In this document: positions 27,859-35,897 of the stretch, in pieces
Layout: each line of letters begins with the position of its first letter
Position numbering within the stretch: position 1 is the first letter of the stretch
Source: Alteromonas lipotrueiana
GTDB lineage: Bacteria > Pseudomonadota > Gammaproteobacteria > Enterobacterales > Alteromonadaceae
Length of the DNA stretch: 64,000 bases
Assembly (NCBI RefSeq): GCF_019249245.1
Contig: NZ_JAESDK010000020.1
Location: 27,084 to 91,083, forward strand
Direction: 5' to 3'
Notes under the pieces: generated by a model
What the model saw: the letters and a program-made list of their open reading frames with translations, nothing else
The model's database searches: none
Told to the model about the DNA's origin: nothing
Made by a program: the position numbers and the translations under genes

Positions 27859-28929
27859 GTGAAGAATATTTTAGCGATAACAGGATTCGCCAGCCTGAGT
27901 TTGTTCAGTGTAGCTGCCCCAGGCCAAGAAAGTAATTTACCCGCTGCGCTTGCAGATATAGCAGGCTCAAAAATATGCTCCCGCCTGGAAAATCGATTTC
28001 GGGGTTTGCAAAGTGAAAATTCACACGGCGAGAAGGTATACAGCGGAACGCTATGGATTCACTCTTGTAAGGTCAATTATGACGAAGACAGCCAGGATAT
28101 TATGACACTTAACCTGGGCGTAAAGGGGTGGCGCTGGCTAGACCGGGAAAAAGAAAAACTGGGCGCTGATTTCAATGTCAGTGAATTTGCGCGTTTTCAG
28201 GTAGATGTTGGGTTAACCGGCCGCGTAAAATATCATTACGACCCCACCTCTAAGAATTTTGCCTTATGGTTTAAACCCATTGAAGAACCCGCCGTAAACT
28301 TTAATGCCTCGGGTGATGTGGATGTGGACAAAGAAGGTATGTGGGGCACGGTATTGGCCGGCGCAGCGTCGATGGTGGGTCAGTCTCCCGACTCAATGGC
28401 AGATGAAAAGTTGGTCGAAACAGGGGCAAAGCGATTTAGCGACAAAATGGAAAATGGCTTCAGCGCTGCAATAGACTTTTGTTCGGGCTATGTAGTTTCT
28501 AAGCTTGGCCAGATAGATCAGGCTTCGTTGTTTTCGCAATTAGATAACAAAAAGAATGCTGAATATAACCAGGTAGATTTAGTCCCTTCCTCTTTTCTGC
28601 TGTTTGGCCCTTATGGCGAACAATCTACACTTCTTGATCTTCGATTGAAGGTTAACAACAACGCAGACTTTAATAATAAATTAATATGTATGGAGGACGC
28701 ACTTAATCTTGCCCAAGCGTATATGCAAGGCAATGATCGTACGCCGGAAGTTCCTGGAATTAAACTTGTAAAAAACAGTGACGAAGGCGATGTATCGCTT
28801 AAAAATTCCGACCAAACCTGCCCGGTTGTAGCCATGTTCAGTACCGATAAAAGTGTTAAAAAGAAAGCATCGTTTGAATTTAAAGTACGTGATTTTAGCG
28901 ACCCGAAACCATTGATGAAATGCGATTGA
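27859..28929 (+). CDS. Exported protein of unknown function
   Basis: A 356-residue protein starting at GTG 27859 (GAGGT just upstream). It has an N-terminal signal peptide (FASLSLFSVAAPGQES) and no later membrane segment, so it is probably periplasmic or secreted. I do not recognise the family. Five or more cysteines are present (for example in SKICSRLENRF, HSCKVNY and the C-terminal MKCD), suggesting disulfides. It stands alone between the alginate locus and a GNAT gene and is followed by a hairpin. The hairpin-rich noncoding stretch upstream might be its leader. A role in alginate use is possible but unsupported. Confidence 0.75.
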   Translation: MKNILAITGFASLSLFSVAAPGQESNLPAALADIAGSKICSRLENRFRGLQSENSHGEKVYSGTLWIHSCKVNYDEDSQDIMTLNLGVKGWRWLDREKEKLGADFNVSEFARFQVDVGLTGRVKYHYDPTSKNFALWFKPIEEPAVNFNASGDVDVDKEGMWGTVLAGAASMVGQSPDSMADEKLVETGAKRFSDKMENGFSAAIDFCSGYVVSKLGQIDQASLFSQLDNKKNAEYNQVDLVPSSFLLFGPYGEQSTLLDLRLKVNNNADFNNKLICMEDALNLAQAYMQGNDRTPEVPGIKLVKNSDEGDVSLKNSDQTCPVVAMFSTDKSVKKKASFEFKVRDFSDPKPLMKCD

Positions 28930-28978
28930 GTCGTCAGTTTATGAGAGTGCGGACTAAATAAGTAATTACTCACTTACC

Positions 28979-29003
28979 GCTGCTTGCGCTGTCTCAAGCA
29001 GCG
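28979..29003 (+). terminator. Hairpin after the exported-protein gene
   Basis: CGCTGCTTG and CAAGCAGCG form a 9-bp perfect stem with an 8-nt loop, followed by ATTTCTGTT. It lies 50 bp past the stop and is a probable terminator with a weak T tract. The remaining gap to 29357 shows nothing I can name. Confidence 0.65.
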
Positions 29004-29357
29004 ATTTCTGTTACTTACTGCACCAGGACATACGTAAAGACACCAACTAACCAGCGATGGCAGACAAACAAATTACTGGCGCCCAGTATAGGCTGTATTC
29101 AGGACTTCAGAAATAGCTCTTATTTAAACAGGCTACCGTGATGCCTGAGTCGTTACGAAGAACGATATAAATTGAAAAGTGGTGTACTTCGCAGTTAAAT
29201 TCGCAGTTTAAAGAACTACAACATTTGCAGCAGAAGTAACAACTGATCGATAGCCAACTCATATTGCCTTTTTTACGTGCCACTACCGTGCATTTATAAG
29301 GCTATAAAACAAATACCAGTTGTAAAAGGAAAGATAACAGGGTCATTACCTTTTGCA

Positions 29358-30011
29358 CTATCTGCCATCGGGCACACGCCGTTTATACAACACGTCTCCC
29401 TGCACTGAATCAAACTGCACTGAGGTTACACATTCATAGCCACCATCTTCAAAAAAGTGACGGTAAGCGGGTACTGTCGCGAATACCCCTACGCCTTCGC
29501 TCTCTTTATCGTCATTAACAATGGTATCGATAGCGCTCATTAAAATATGCCCCAAACCCTGATGCTGGTAATCGGGCCGTACACCAATTAACGAAATCAT
29601 ATGAAACGCCTCAGCGGGTATCAGGCTACGTATTTTTTCTTCTTTGTCGATAAACTGGCGGGTAGAGACAAAGCCTGCGGTGACCATCATTTTTAAACGC
29701 CAGTGCCATATTTTACCCGGTGCGAAACCGGCATGAGGTTTAGTGATACAGGCAACGGCCAGCAGGCGTGACTCTTCAAACAAACCGAGCAAAATTTGCT
29801 CGGTGTCCCAGCATGCAGATAGCTCTTGTTTTATGGCCTGCCGTAACCGGCTTTCATAACCCTCGCGCTCGGCCTGGAAGATATGCTCAAAAAGTGCATC
29901 ATCGTGGTAGGCTTTATACAAAATTGAAGCCGCGACATTTAAATCATCAACTTGCAAATAAATGGCCTGAACAGATGCGCCAGACGCCTGATTGTTGGCA
30001 AAAGATGACAT
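29358..30011 (-). CDS. GNAT-family N-acetyltransferase
   Basis: A 217-residue acetyl-CoA-dependent acetyltransferase. The acetyl-CoA binding motif A is ISLIGVRPDYQHQGLGHILM (near residue 155), and the C-terminal part (YRHFFEDGGYECV) fits the GNAT fold. Start ATG 30011 with AGGAG 6 bp upstream; the frame extends to 30059 without a ribosome-binding site. The substrate is not evident and neighbours give no clue. Confidence 0.8.
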   Translation of the reverse strand: MSSFANNQASGASVQAIYLQVDDLNVAASILYKAYHDDALFEHIFQAEREGYESRLRQAIKQELSACWDTEQILLGLFEESRLLAVACITKPHAGFAPGKIWHWRLKMMVTAGFVSTRQFIDKEEKIRSLIPAEAFHMISLIGVRPDYQHQGLGHILMSAIDTIVNDDKESEGVGVFATVPAYRHFFEDGGYECVTSVQFDSVQGDVLYKRRVPDGR

Positions 30012-30131
30012 AGCGAGCTCCTGAAATGAAAAAGCATGGTGTGTACAAATAGTAACCACACCATGCCTGATAATTTCATCGTTGCAAAGTCATCGTTGCA
30101 ATGTCATTGAGAATAAAAAGGGGTTTTGAGG

Positions 30132-30491
30132 CTACAGCGAAGTATAGGCGCGCTCGCCCCACCCTATAAGTTCACCATTTTTAAATACCAACGGTGTACA
30201 CTCATCTTTGGTGGTAATGCCGTCTTCTGTTGAGCGCTGAGTGCGGTAATACAGAATACGGTAAACGCCATCGCTTTTTTGTTCTAACTCACTAAAATCG
30301 GCCACGCCCATGCGACCGACAATCTTTTCAAATCCCATCCCTTCCTGCAGGTTCGCAATATGCTTACGATTGTTGTACTCACGATCTTGCCAGTCGTTAG
30401 AATAGCCATCTTTGTGATCGTCTACCGAGATAATACAACCTGAGAGAAAAACCGGCGCACTAAGAGCAAGCAGCAGGGGCATAAATTTCAT
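30132..30491 (-). CDS. DUF3192 family lipoprotein
   Basis: A 119-residue lipoprotein precursor with a lipobox FLSGC (Cys19). The mature part contains WQDREYNNRKHIANLQEGM, a SmpA/OmlA-like start of repeat (VGRMGVADF) and the C-terminal block DECTPLVFKNGELIGWGE. That block is shared almost word for word with the protein at 35515 (DECTPLLFENEQLIAWGEGAY), so the two are paralogues. Function unknown; likely inner- or outer-membrane anchored in the periplasm. Identification as DUF3192 is from memory of the family. Confidence 0.75.
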   Translation of the reverse strand: MKFMPLLLALSAPVFLSGCIISVDDHKDGYSNDWQDREYNNRKHIANLQEGMGFEKIVGRMGVADFSELEQKSDGVYRILYYRTQRSTEDGITTKDECTPLVFKNGELIGWGERAYTSL

Positions 30492-30720
30492 GTTTCTATT
30501 CCTTTATTATTGTTTAGCGAAGAATGTGTGTTGACTACAACCTCTACCTATCAAGAAAAAAGCCAATATTAAGATACTGATTTTAAAAGGTTTTAAAAAC
30601 AGGTAGTTGTGAGAATAGCGAGAATATAAAGTTTTTCACTAAATAATAGCCAACTTCAATTGCTTTACTCCGTTTATCAGCATGCTACCTTAAAAGGACA
30701 ATTTTTAAGTGTGAATACCT

Positions 30721-31014
30721 ATGAGTGATGTATCTTCAGCAGACTTGCTTACTGTTTGCCATGAACTAAAAGAGCAGGGTCACCAGCCTACAGTGGCCCT
30801 ATTACGAAGCCGCTCCCCGAATAAAGTAAGTGTCACGCAGGCCATTGAGACAATTAAGAAGTTTAATAGTGTGGCCAAACCAATAGCAACCGCAAAAAAA
30901 GCCGGTTCTGCAACCGACACTGCTTCATTAACAAAACGCGTGACTGAGCTAGAAGCCGCGGTGGCACTGCTTGAACAGCGGCTTGCCAGGCTTAAGCCGG
31001 AAGACGGGGCGTAA
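30721..31014 (+). CDS. Small hypothetical protein with C-terminal coiled coil
   Basis: A 97-residue soluble protein, starting at ATG 30721. The N-terminal half (ADLLTVCHELKEQGHQPTVA, then LLRSRSPNKVSVTQAIETIK) looks like a small helical DNA-binding-type module, and the C-terminal 30 residues (LTKRVTELEAAVALLEQRLA) form a clear heptad coiled coil suitable for dimerisation. I do not recognise the family; a resemblance to KfrA-type N-terminal domains is only a suggestion. It overlaps the 3' end of the convergent syd gene by 23 bp. Confidence 0.7.
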   Translation: MSDVSSADLLTVCHELKEQGHQPTVALLRSRSPNKVSVTQAIETIKKFNSVAKPIATAKKAGSATDTASLTKRVTELEAAVALLEQRLARLKPEDGA

Positions 31015-31546
31015 GTTGATTAATAAAGCTGGCCAGGTCTTCAGCCAGTACTTCGTCAGATTTTTTACCCACTCGTTCAAGTAAAACCGCGCCACTGGAG
31101 TTGTCCACCGTTAAAATGAAGTCGTCGTCACTGGTCATAGCAAAGAACAGGGTTTCGGGCTGACGCAGCCGGCGCTTCATTAATATATGGCCTATCAGGT
31201 TTTCCTGAAGACGTTCAAAATCGGTGGCGCTAAGTACCTGCAGCAGTTCACAGTCGCCTCGGCTTGCGGTAGCTGGGAGGTTCTCAGAAAAATAACGGGT
31301 GAAATACGCACAGTATTGTTCATCAAGCTTAATTTCGAGTGCCTGTTCAAGCTTAGAAAAAGATAATTTTTCGTTTTGTAGTTCAGGTTTCCATTCAACC
31401 CAATCGCCCTGTTCAACGTTTTGCTGATAACAAATAGAAGGCCAGTCGTTGTCGTACTGTATCCGAAGCGTCGATTGCTGTTGGTCAGCTTTGTTTAGCA
31501 ACTTTGTAATATAATTGTCTAAAGCAGTATTAATGGTTGTTCCCAT
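30992..31546 (-). CDS. syd: SecY-interacting protein Syd
   Basis: Cytoplasmic protein that binds SecY and is thought to monitor assembly of the SecYEG translocon. The 184-residue length matches E. coli Syd (181), and the core FERLQENLIGHILMKRRLRQPETLFFA closely follows the E. coli version; only part is quoted here as RLQENLIGHILMKRRL. The start ATG 31546 has GGAAGGAAG upstream. It is divergent from queF, a conserved arrangement. Confidence 0.92.
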   Translation of the reverse strand: MGTTINTALDNYITKLLNKADQQQSTLRIQYDNDWPSICYQQNVEQGDWVEWKPELQNEKLSFSKLEQALEIKLDEQYCAYFTRYFSENLPATASRGDCELLQVLSATDFERLQENLIGHILMKRRLRQPETLFFAMTSDDDFILTVDNSSGAVLLERVGKKSDEVLAEDLASFINQLTPRLPA

Positions 31547-31646
31547 AGCTCATCTTCCTTCCTGTTTACCCGCCATTGAATCGCAAATTCACGTAATTCA
31601 GGGTAGTATTTGGGTTTGCCTCTAGTTTACGATTGAAGTGATAGTA

Positions 31647-32486
31647 ATGACAAATACCGCCTCTCATACCTTACCCGAAAACTTATCTCTTGGTCAGGCC
31701 GTTGAATATGAAGCACATTATAAGCCTGAATTATTGCAAGGCGTACCTCGTTCGTTAAGTCGGCAACAGCAATCCATAGACGAACAAAATCTGCCATTTT
31801 CAGGGGTTGATACCTGGACAGGTTATGAGTTGTCGTGGCTCAATGCCAAGGGTAAACCTCAGGTTGGTATTCTTGAGTGTAAAGTTCCGGTGACCTCTGT
31901 CAATTTGATTGAATCTAAGTCGTTCAAACTTTATCTGAACAGCTTCAATCAAACGCATTTTGAATCGCGCCAGCAAGTCGAAACCACTTTGCAACTGGAC
32001 TTATCTACATGTGCGGGCGAGGCCGTTGAAGTTCAGGTTTTTCTGCCTGATGAGTTTGACCGTTTCGCGACCCGCGAGCTTGCAGGCGTTATTATTGATG
32101 ATCTGGATATTGAAATATCGAGCTACTCGCCCGATGCATCTGTGCTCACCACAAGCAACACTGATGTGTCAGAAACGCTCGTTAGTCATCTGCTTAAATC
32201 TAACTGTTTAATCACCAGTCAGCCCGACTGGGCCAGCATTCAAATTCGCTATCATGGTCATGCTATTAATCATGAAAGTTTGTTGCGCTATTTGATCGGC
32301 TTTCGTCAGCACAATGAATTCCACGAACAATGTGTTGAGCGGATTTATTGCGATTTGCTGGCTTTGCCCGGCATCCAAAAACTGACTGTACTGGCCCGGT
32401 ATACCCGGCGCGGGGGGTTAGATATCAACCCCTTTCGCTCTAACTTTGAAAGCCCCTATGTTAACCAGCGCAATGCCCGTCAATAG
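31647..32486 (+). CDS. queF: NADPH-dependent 7-cyano-7-deazaguanine reductase
   Basis: Reduces preQ0 to preQ1 in queuosine (modified tRNA wobble base) synthesis. A long-form QueF of 279 residues: the catalytic Cys lies in SNCLITSQPDWASIQI (about residue 190), with the glutamate-containing E-S-L-L-R-Y-L region and FHEQCVERIYCDL after it. The likely start is ATG 31647; a GTG at 31638 in frame is an alternative. It is divergent from syd and followed by a GGDEF gene and ppnN; queF and ppnN(ygdH) are neighbours in E. coli. Confidence 0.94.
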   Translation: MTNTASHTLPENLSLGQAVEYEAHYKPELLQGVPRSLSRQQQSIDEQNLPFSGVDTWTGYELSWLNAKGKPQVGILECKVPVTSVNLIESKSFKLYLNSFNQTHFESRQQVETTLQLDLSTCAGEAVEVQVFLPDEFDRFATRELAGVIIDDLDIEISSYSPDASVLTTSNTDVSETLVSHLLKSNCLITSQPDWASIQIRYHGHAINHESLLRYLIGFRQHNEFHEQCVERIYCDLLALPGIQKLTVLARYTRRGGLDINPFRSNFESPYVNQRNARQ

Positions 32487-32556
32487 TCGGGCAAAACCCA
32501 AAAACCTGTGCCACAATGAGTAATAAACCTTTAAATCATTGGGAATTAAAGAATTA

Positions 32557-34068
32557 ATGAATTCAAGTCAGCTACAGTCATTGCAACACCACAATGAGAT
32601 GCTTGCTCAATTCGTTATCAGACTGTCAAAATTTTTCGAAGGCTACTCGGCTGACATTGATAGCGAGCTTCTAAATTTACGTGGCCACTTGGCCGGCCAC
32701 CCAAATTTCACGTTAGCCAGTGTTAGTATGGGTAAGCTGAATACACTGTTTCAAAGTGATATAAAAAATGTACGTCGCTATAACGCTAGCGGTGTAGCGT
32801 TGGTAGAGCAAAGTGTACGCAGCCTCCAGCAGCGCTATCAGCATGATGCGAATTTTCAGGCACAGGCTGCCTCGGTGCTCACGCTTGCCGGTCATCATAT
32901 TGGCTCAATGCCGTCTTTACTAAAAGTGTGTCTGAACGGTTTATCGCTGGTAAAACAGCTTCCAAAACATCAACCTGGGCCAACCGACACAGTGAGCACC
33001 ACACCCTTGTCTGCCGAGGTTACCCAGTCTTTGCAAAAAGAGCTGCACCAGCTACTTGAAAGCTACCGCCAGCTACAACCTGATAACCCTCAGTTAAGTG
33101 AATTACGCCACCGGCTGCTGGTAGGGCTTGACGATGATGATTTGCTACAGGCGTGTTTAGGCATTTTGCGACTTATTGTAAAAGACTCTATGGGCGAGGC
33201 GGCCATGTCGGGCGAAGTCATACAAAGCCTGCACGAAGCTTTAGGAAGCCTTACCCAGGATGTTGAAAAAAGCATTGAGCAAACCCAGCATACGTTTACC
33301 AGCCGCATGCAGCACGATGCCATAGTCAAAGAGCAGTTACACCAGATTGAAGATGTGGTAGCCACCGATAACTCACTTGAAGAATTAAAAGCACAAGCTC
33401 AGCAGTGCCTTGATCAAATGGCCTCAACACTGGCAGAACGAGAGCAAAGAGAACAAGACGACAAACAGTGTGTAATGACGCTATTAAGTCAGATGCAGGG
33501 ACAACTTGCGGCTTTAGAATCGCAGGTACAAGGATATCGTAAACAGCTAAGCCAGCAACATGATGCCATGAACACCGATGTGCTAACAGGCTTACCCAAT
33601 CGCCAGGCTTACAACGAAAAAATTCTTACCGCTCAAAAGCAGGCGTGTCCTGATAAAAACCCGCTGTGCCTGGCAGTGCTGGATATCGACCACTTTAAAA
33701 ATGTAAATGATCGCTTTGGCCACGCAGCGGGCGATAAAATATTGCAAATAGTGGCTCAAAAATTACAAAGCGCACTTGAGTCCAATGCGTTTATTGCCCG
33801 CTGGGGCGGTGAAGAATTTGTGTTGCTGTTTGAAAATACTCCCATCACTGAGTTGCAACAAAAACTCGAACAATTGCGAACCAGATTGATGGATCTCCCG
33901 TTTACCTTTCGTCAGGAACGTTTATCTATTACGGCATCATTTGGTGGTGCGATGTTTAATACTGCCGAAGCCCCTGAACAGTTTTTTGAACGAGCGGACA
34001 AAAAACTGTATGAAGCTAAACGTTCGGGCAGAAATTGTGTGGTCATAGATGAGGATGGACACTTATGA
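32557..34068 (+). CDS. GGDEF diguanylate cyclase with long coiled-coil N-terminus
   Basis: About 503 residues. The C-terminal GGDEF domain (about residues 340-500) is complete: TDVLTGLPNRQAYNE entry, LDIDHFKNVNDRFGH metal site and the active-site RWGGEEFVLLF. Upstream is a helical region of some 330 residues with coiled-coil stretches and no membrane segment or signal peptide, so it is cytoplasmic. The RxxD inhibitory I-site expected before GGEEF is absent (L-E-S-N there). It should make c-di-GMP. Start ATG 32557; a TTG at 32539 is an in-frame alternative. The stop overlaps ppnN by 4 bp. Confidence 0.9.
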   Translation: MNSSQLQSLQHHNEMLAQFVIRLSKFFEGYSADIDSELLNLRGHLAGHPNFTLASVSMGKLNTLFQSDIKNVRRYNASGVALVEQSVRSLQQRYQHDANFQAQAASVLTLAGHHIGSMPSLLKVCLNGLSLVKQLPKHQPGPTDTVSTTPLSAEVTQSLQKELHQLLESYRQLQPDNPQLSELRHRLLVGLDDDDLLQACLGILRLIVKDSMGEAAMSGEVIQSLHEALGSLTQDVEKSIEQTQHTFTSRMQHDAIVKEQLHQIEDVVATDNSLEELKAQAQQCLDQMASTLAEREQREQDDKQCVMTLLSQMQGQLAALESQVQGYRKQLSQQHDAMNTDVLTGLPNRQAYNEKILTAQKQACPDKNPLCLAVLDIDHFKNVNDRFGHAAGDKILQIVAQKLQSALESNAFIARWGGEEFVLLFENTPITELQQKLEQLRTRLMDLPFTFRQERLSITASFGGAMFNTAEAPEQFFERADKKLYEAKRSGRNCVVIDEDGHL

Positions 34069-35429
34069 AAAAAGTGCAGTTAAATCCTGTGGGATGGATG
34101 AGCCAGTTGTCACAGGTAGAAGTTACCCAGCTTCAGGATACCACTCACAGTGAATTGTATGATGTATTCAGAAATTGCTGCCTTGCTGTATTAAACAGCG
34201 GAGTAGACGAAGATAATTATGAAATGCTGTTTGCCCCCTATCAAGACTTTGACGTTAAGCTGATTCGTCGCGAACGCGGCGTAAAAATAGAACTTATTAA
34301 TCCGCCTGAGGTCGCTTTTGTTGATGGCAAACTTATGCGCGGTGTCCATGAACATTTGTTCGCCGTGCTGCGCGATATGCTGTTTATGGGCAATAAGCAT
34401 GCGTTTGTCCATGCGCCATCTTCGGTAGACAGCCTCAGTACCACTGACATAGTGTTTGATATGCTGCGGCATGCGCAGGCGTTGCAAGGCAATGATGAGC
34501 TTAGCACTATTGTTTGCTGGGGCGGCCACTCGATAAATCAGCATGAATATCAATACACCAAAGAGGTTGGTTACCAGCTGGGGCTGCGTGACATGAACAT
34601 TTGCACCGGCTGTGGCCCAGGAGCCATGAAAGGCCCCATGAAAGGGGCGACCATTGGTCATGCAAAACAGCGGTGTAATCACGGTCGCTATATTGGCATC
34701 TCAGAGCCCAGTATTATTGCCGCCGAGCCACCCAATGCCATTGTAAACGAACTAATCATAATGCCTGATATCGAAAAACGACTTGAAGCATTTGTTCGCT
34801 TTGCCCATGGTATTGTGATTTTTCCAGGTGGGGTGGGCACGGCAGAAGAGTTGTTGTATTTGCTGGGTATTTTACTTAACGAGCGCAATTCGCAGCAGCC
34901 TCTACCGGTTATTTTAACCGGACCTAAAGGCAGTGAGGCCTACTTCGAAGCAATTAATGAATTTGTAGGTGCTACATTAGGCGAGCAAGCACAGAATAAA
35001 TATCAGATTATTGTCGATGATGCTCAGGAGGTTGCCCGTACTCTGGCGGAAAGCAAAGCAAAAACAGAACAGTATCGACTCGCTGTAGGTGACTCATTTA
35101 GCTTTAACTGGTCTCTTAAAATTGATGAGCCGTTTCAGATCCCTTTTGAGCCGTCACACGACTCAATGGCAGCCTTGCAGCTGCATCAAAATCAGGATGT
35201 GGCCAGTCTGGCGGTGGTCCTTCGGCAGGCGTTTTCGGGTATTGTGGCAGGTAATGTCAAAGCCGAGGGCGTTCGCCAAATCAGAGAAAAAGGACCCTTT
35301 AAATTGCAGGGCGACATTCGGTTGATGGAGCGTATTGATGCGCTATTAAAATCGTTTGTAGAGCAACAACGAATGAAGCTGCCGGGCTCTGAGTATGTTC
35401 CTTGCTACACTATATCTACCGGTGATTGA
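34065..35429 (+). CDS. ppnN: Pyrimidine/purine nucleotide 5'-monophosphate nucleosidase
   Basis: LOG-family nucleosidase that hydrolyses nucleoside monophosphates to base and ribose-5-phosphate; in E. coli PpnN (YgdH) is stimulated by (p)ppGpp. The 454-residue length equals E. coli PpnN. Diagnostic motifs are the central CGPGAMKGPMKGA and FPGGVGTAEE (PGGxGTxxE) with flanking N- and C-terminal extensions typical of the long type. It is translationally coupled to the diguanylate cyclase by an ATGA overlap. Confidence 0.93.
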   Translation: MKKVQLNPVGWMSQLSQVEVTQLQDTTHSELYDVFRNCCLAVLNSGVDEDNYEMLFAPYQDFDVKLIRRERGVKIELINPPEVAFVDGKLMRGVHEHLFAVLRDMLFMGNKHAFVHAPSSVDSLSTTDIVFDMLRHAQALQGNDELSTIVCWGGHSINQHEYQYTKEVGYQLGLRDMNICTGCGPGAMKGPMKGATIGHAKQRCNHGRYIGISEPSIIAAEPPNAIVNELIIMPDIEKRLEAFVRFAHGIVIFPGGVGTAEELLYLLGILLNERNSQQPLPVILTGPKGSEAYFEAINEFVGATLGEQAQNKYQIIVDDAQEVARTLAESKAKTEQYRLAVGDSFSFNWSLKIDEPFQIPFEPSHDSMAALQLHQNQDVASLAVVLRQAFSGIVAGNVKAEGVRQIREKGPFKLQGDIRLMERIDALLKSFVEQQRMKLPGSEYVPCYTISTGD

Positions 35430-35514
35430 TGCATTTGGTTACTATTTTATCGTTCCTTCTTCACCTTGTTTTGATGTAAAATACCATTGTTTTGTTATCA
35501 ACAAGTGAAGAAGG

Positions 35515-35889
35515 ATGAATAGAAAAGTAACCCGGCTGATTTTTCTTGGCGCGGCGGCTTATGCTCTGTTCGTATTTTTGGTGATTTCGTTTTATCCCGA
35601 TAAACCAGAAAACATGGATTGGCAGGACCGGGAAGAGTACAACAAAGTACAAATTACAAAGTTGCGTCTGGGAACAACCCGAGAAGAAGTATTGGCCAGG
35701 CTAGGCTCACCCGACATTACCGAGGCTAAAATGGACCGTTCTACCTCTATTCAGGTTATGTTTTATCGTACGCAGCACCTAAGAGCCGATGGATTAACAA
35801 CACAGGATGAGTGCACCCCGCTACTGTTTGAAAACGAACAGTTGATTGCGTGGGGCGAAGGCGCTTATCAAAGCTATCTTAAAAGTTAG
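35515..35889 (+). CDS. DUF3192 family protein, membrane-anchored paralogue
   Basis: A 124-residue protein with one N-terminal transmembrane segment (residues about 7-26) and a periplasmic part beginning MDWQDREEYNKVQITKLRLG. It shares the WQDRE-YN, YRTQ and DECTPLxFENxxLIAWGE blocks with the lipoprotein at 30132, but has no lipobox cysteine. The segment LGTTREEVLARLGSPD resembles the SmpA/BamE-like 'x-G-x-T-x-x-E-V-x-x-x-L-G-x-P' motif. Function unknown. Start ATG 35515. Confidence 0.78.
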   Translation: MNRKVTRLIFLGAAAYALFVFLVISFYPDKPENMDWQDREEYNKVQITKLRLGTTREEVLARLGSPDITEAKMDRSTSIQVMFYRTQHLRADGLTTQDECTPLLFENEQLIAWGEGAYQSYLKS

Positions 35890-35897
35890 GTTTTAAC

